Assembly (NCBI GenBank): GCA_045531495.1
Contig: JAZSED010000125.1
Coordinates: forward strand, 1 to 6,216
DNA: 6,216 bases
Source of the DNA: URNF01 sp045531495
GTDB taxonomy: Bacteria; Bacillota; Clostridia; Oscillospirales; Acutalibacteraceae
Direction of reading: 5' to 3'
Shown: piece after piece, positions 5,599 through 6,216 of the stretch
Numbering within the stretch: the first letter of the stretch is position 1
How the letters are laid out: every line of letters starts with the position of its first letter
Position numbers and translations under genes: made by a program
Notes under the pieces: model-generated
Database searches by the model: none
What the model was told of the DNA's origin: nothing
Seen by the model: the letters and a program-made list of their open reading frames with translations, nothing else

Positions 5599-5637
5599 AA
5601 TAGAGTTATCCCGAATTTACGAGATAACTCTATTTTT
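5599..5637 (+). terminator. Terminator-like hairpin on the plus strand
   Basis: A perfect 12-bp stem AATAGAGTTATC (5599-5610) with GATAACTCTATT (5623-5634), 12-nt loop, merging into a TTTTT run (5633-5637). This is the shape of an intrinsic terminator for plus-strand transcription. No plus-strand gene lies between the asnB terminator (5133) and this point. On the minus strand, where it follows the 5785-6216 gene, the same stem has no U-run, although it could still protect that mRNA's 3' end. Confidence 0.6.
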
Positions 5638-5784
5638 AATGGTATGACAAAAATCATACCGTCATATTGAAAATCATACTAAACAAAACACTGTTGAAAA
5701 CTTTGTTTTTAAGCAGTAAAACCGCCGAAAGTATGAAAGTTATTCCTGCCTTGCCCTATACGCTGCTATATTTTAACTTTGAAA
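5638..5784. other. Non-coding AT-rich stretch with a CATAC repeat cluster
   Basis: This is the last third of the 469-nt gene-free region 5316-5784. It holds a perfect 7-bp inverted repeat GGTATGA/TCATACC (5641-5647 with 5654-5660), a direct repeat AAAATCATAC at 5650-5659 and 5670-5679 (20-bp period), and AAACAAA/TTTGTTT (5681-5687 with 5702-5708). It forms the 3' untranslated side of the minus-strand gene ending at 5785. I see no terminator with a U-run for that gene, no ORF with a ribosome binding site, and no tRNA-like fold. Confidence 0.5.
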
Positions 5785-6216
5785 TTAAAGTATATAATCC
5801 GTTATACAGTCATACCAATGAACATAAGTTTCTCCGTTAATAATAAGTTGTTCGTTGTTTGGGAGTTGTTCGCTCCATTTCTTTTTATAACGTTTTATCG
5901 CCCAATCATCACGGTTGAATCTACGCCAAAGAATTGTTCTTCCGTTTTCATCAATATACTGTTCTATTGCAATCGCATTGTTAAAATGTCCCAACTCCAT
6001 TAGACATACTGTATCGAAAGTTTTTTCACCGATTTCAACTTTGAACCCCCCTACAACGTCTATTACTTCAGTATTACCTGTTTTGGTAATATTGTTTCCA
6101 ATACGTTTTATGATGCCCTTGGGTTTTAATTCAGTTTCGTTACCGCAATTATCTTCACCAAAACCCCAATTGTTCATAAAAATCTCACCATCAAGGAATG
6201 TTATGGTCTTTTTCAC
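5785..6216 (-). CDS. Unrecognised protein, C-terminal 143 or more residues; 5' end outside window or uncertain
   Basis: I do not recognise this protein with confidence. The frame is open to the right edge, where the first codon seen is GTG (6216-6214), so the gene may start there or beyond the window. An internal ATG (6177-6175, residue 14) has a weak GGTGAG upstream. The N-terminal half (to about 60) is polar and glycine/asparagine-rich. Residues 60-143 look like a compact alpha/beta domain: EIGEKTFDTVCLMEL, then AIEQYIDENGRTILWRRFNRDD, then ERR-type basic stretch IKRYKKKW, and ending NGETYVHWYDCITDYIL. The dense Trp/Tyr/Arg pattern (WRRFNRDDW, HWYDC) looks conserved, and I have a vague memory of it as a C-terminal domain in clostridial proteins, but cannot name the family. 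No signal peptide, membrane helix or metal-binding CXXC is visible. Cys24, Cys71 and Cys137 are isolated. Confidence 0.75.
   Translation of the reverse strand: MKKTITFLDGEIFMNNWGFGEDNCGNETELKPKGIIKRIGNNITKTGNTEVIDVVGGFKVEIGEKTFDTVCLMELGHFNNAIAIEQYIDENGRTILWRRFNRDDWAIKRYKKKWSEQLPNNEQLIINGETYVHWYDCITDYIL

Noticed and set aside
5368..5720. CRISPR array
   Set aside because: The repeats are inverted and of unequal type, without regularly spaced identical units or spacers.
6175..6216. GTG at the window edge as the definite start of the right-hand gene
   Set aside because: The frame is still open at the edge and no upstream RBS can be seen, so the start is left undetermined; the internal ATG at 6177 has only a weak GGTGAG.

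Overview
The window looks like chromosomal DNA of a low-to-mid GC Firmicute, most likely a gut clostridium of the Oscillospiraceae/Ruminococcaceae type. The evidence is inferential: clostridial-looking protein sequences, strong Shine-Dalgarno sites, TTGNNN-17-TATAAT promoters, and a palindromic intergenic repeat of a kind I recall as common in gut Firmicutes. No phage, plasmid, transposase, CRISPR, rRNA or tRNA sequence was seen.

Layout, left to right. (1) Positions 1-1736, minus strand: the proline-biosynthesis operon proB-proA. ProB (glutamate 5-kinase, form without a PUA domain) is complete. ProA (gamma-glutamyl phosphate reductase) begins 4 nt after the proB stop and runs off the left edge, so its C-terminus is missing. 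(2) Positions 1860-2738, plus strand: an EamA-family (drug/metabolite transporter superfamily) membrane permease, divergent from proBA with back-to-back promoters in a 123-nt intergenic region. (3) Positions 2767-3405, minus strand: a HAD-family hydrolase, tail-to-tail with the permease across a bidirectional terminator. (4) Positions 3561-5099, plus strand: an asparagine-synthetase-like protein that keeps the ATP-pyrophosphatase synthetase domain but lacks the first ~75 residues of the glutaminase domain, including the Cys nucleophile. It has its own near-consensus promoter, and an in-frame stop just upstream rules out a longer start. (5) Positions 5118-5315, minus strand: a 65-residue CXXC/CXXC zinc-ribbon protein (DUF6487-like), whose stop codon lies inside the asnB terminator hairpin. 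(6) Positions 5316-5784: a 469-nt non-coding stretch with the zinc-ribbon promoter, a MITE/REP-like palindromic element, a long near-perfect inverted repeat, a plus-strand terminator-like hairpin and a small cluster of CATAC repeats. (7) Positions 5785-6216, minus strand: the C-terminal part of an unrecognised protein entering from the right edge.

How the genes fit together: proBA carry out the first two steps from glutamate towards proline, and the asnB-like gene is probably involved in asparagine or another ATP-dependent amidation/ligation. The permease next to proBA may export or import a small metabolite, but its substrate cannot be read from sequence. Most units are separately promoted and terminated, so apart from proBA there is no multi-gene operon. 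The most notable biology is the glutaminase-crippled AsnB paralogue and the structured intergenic region at 5.3-5.7 kb.
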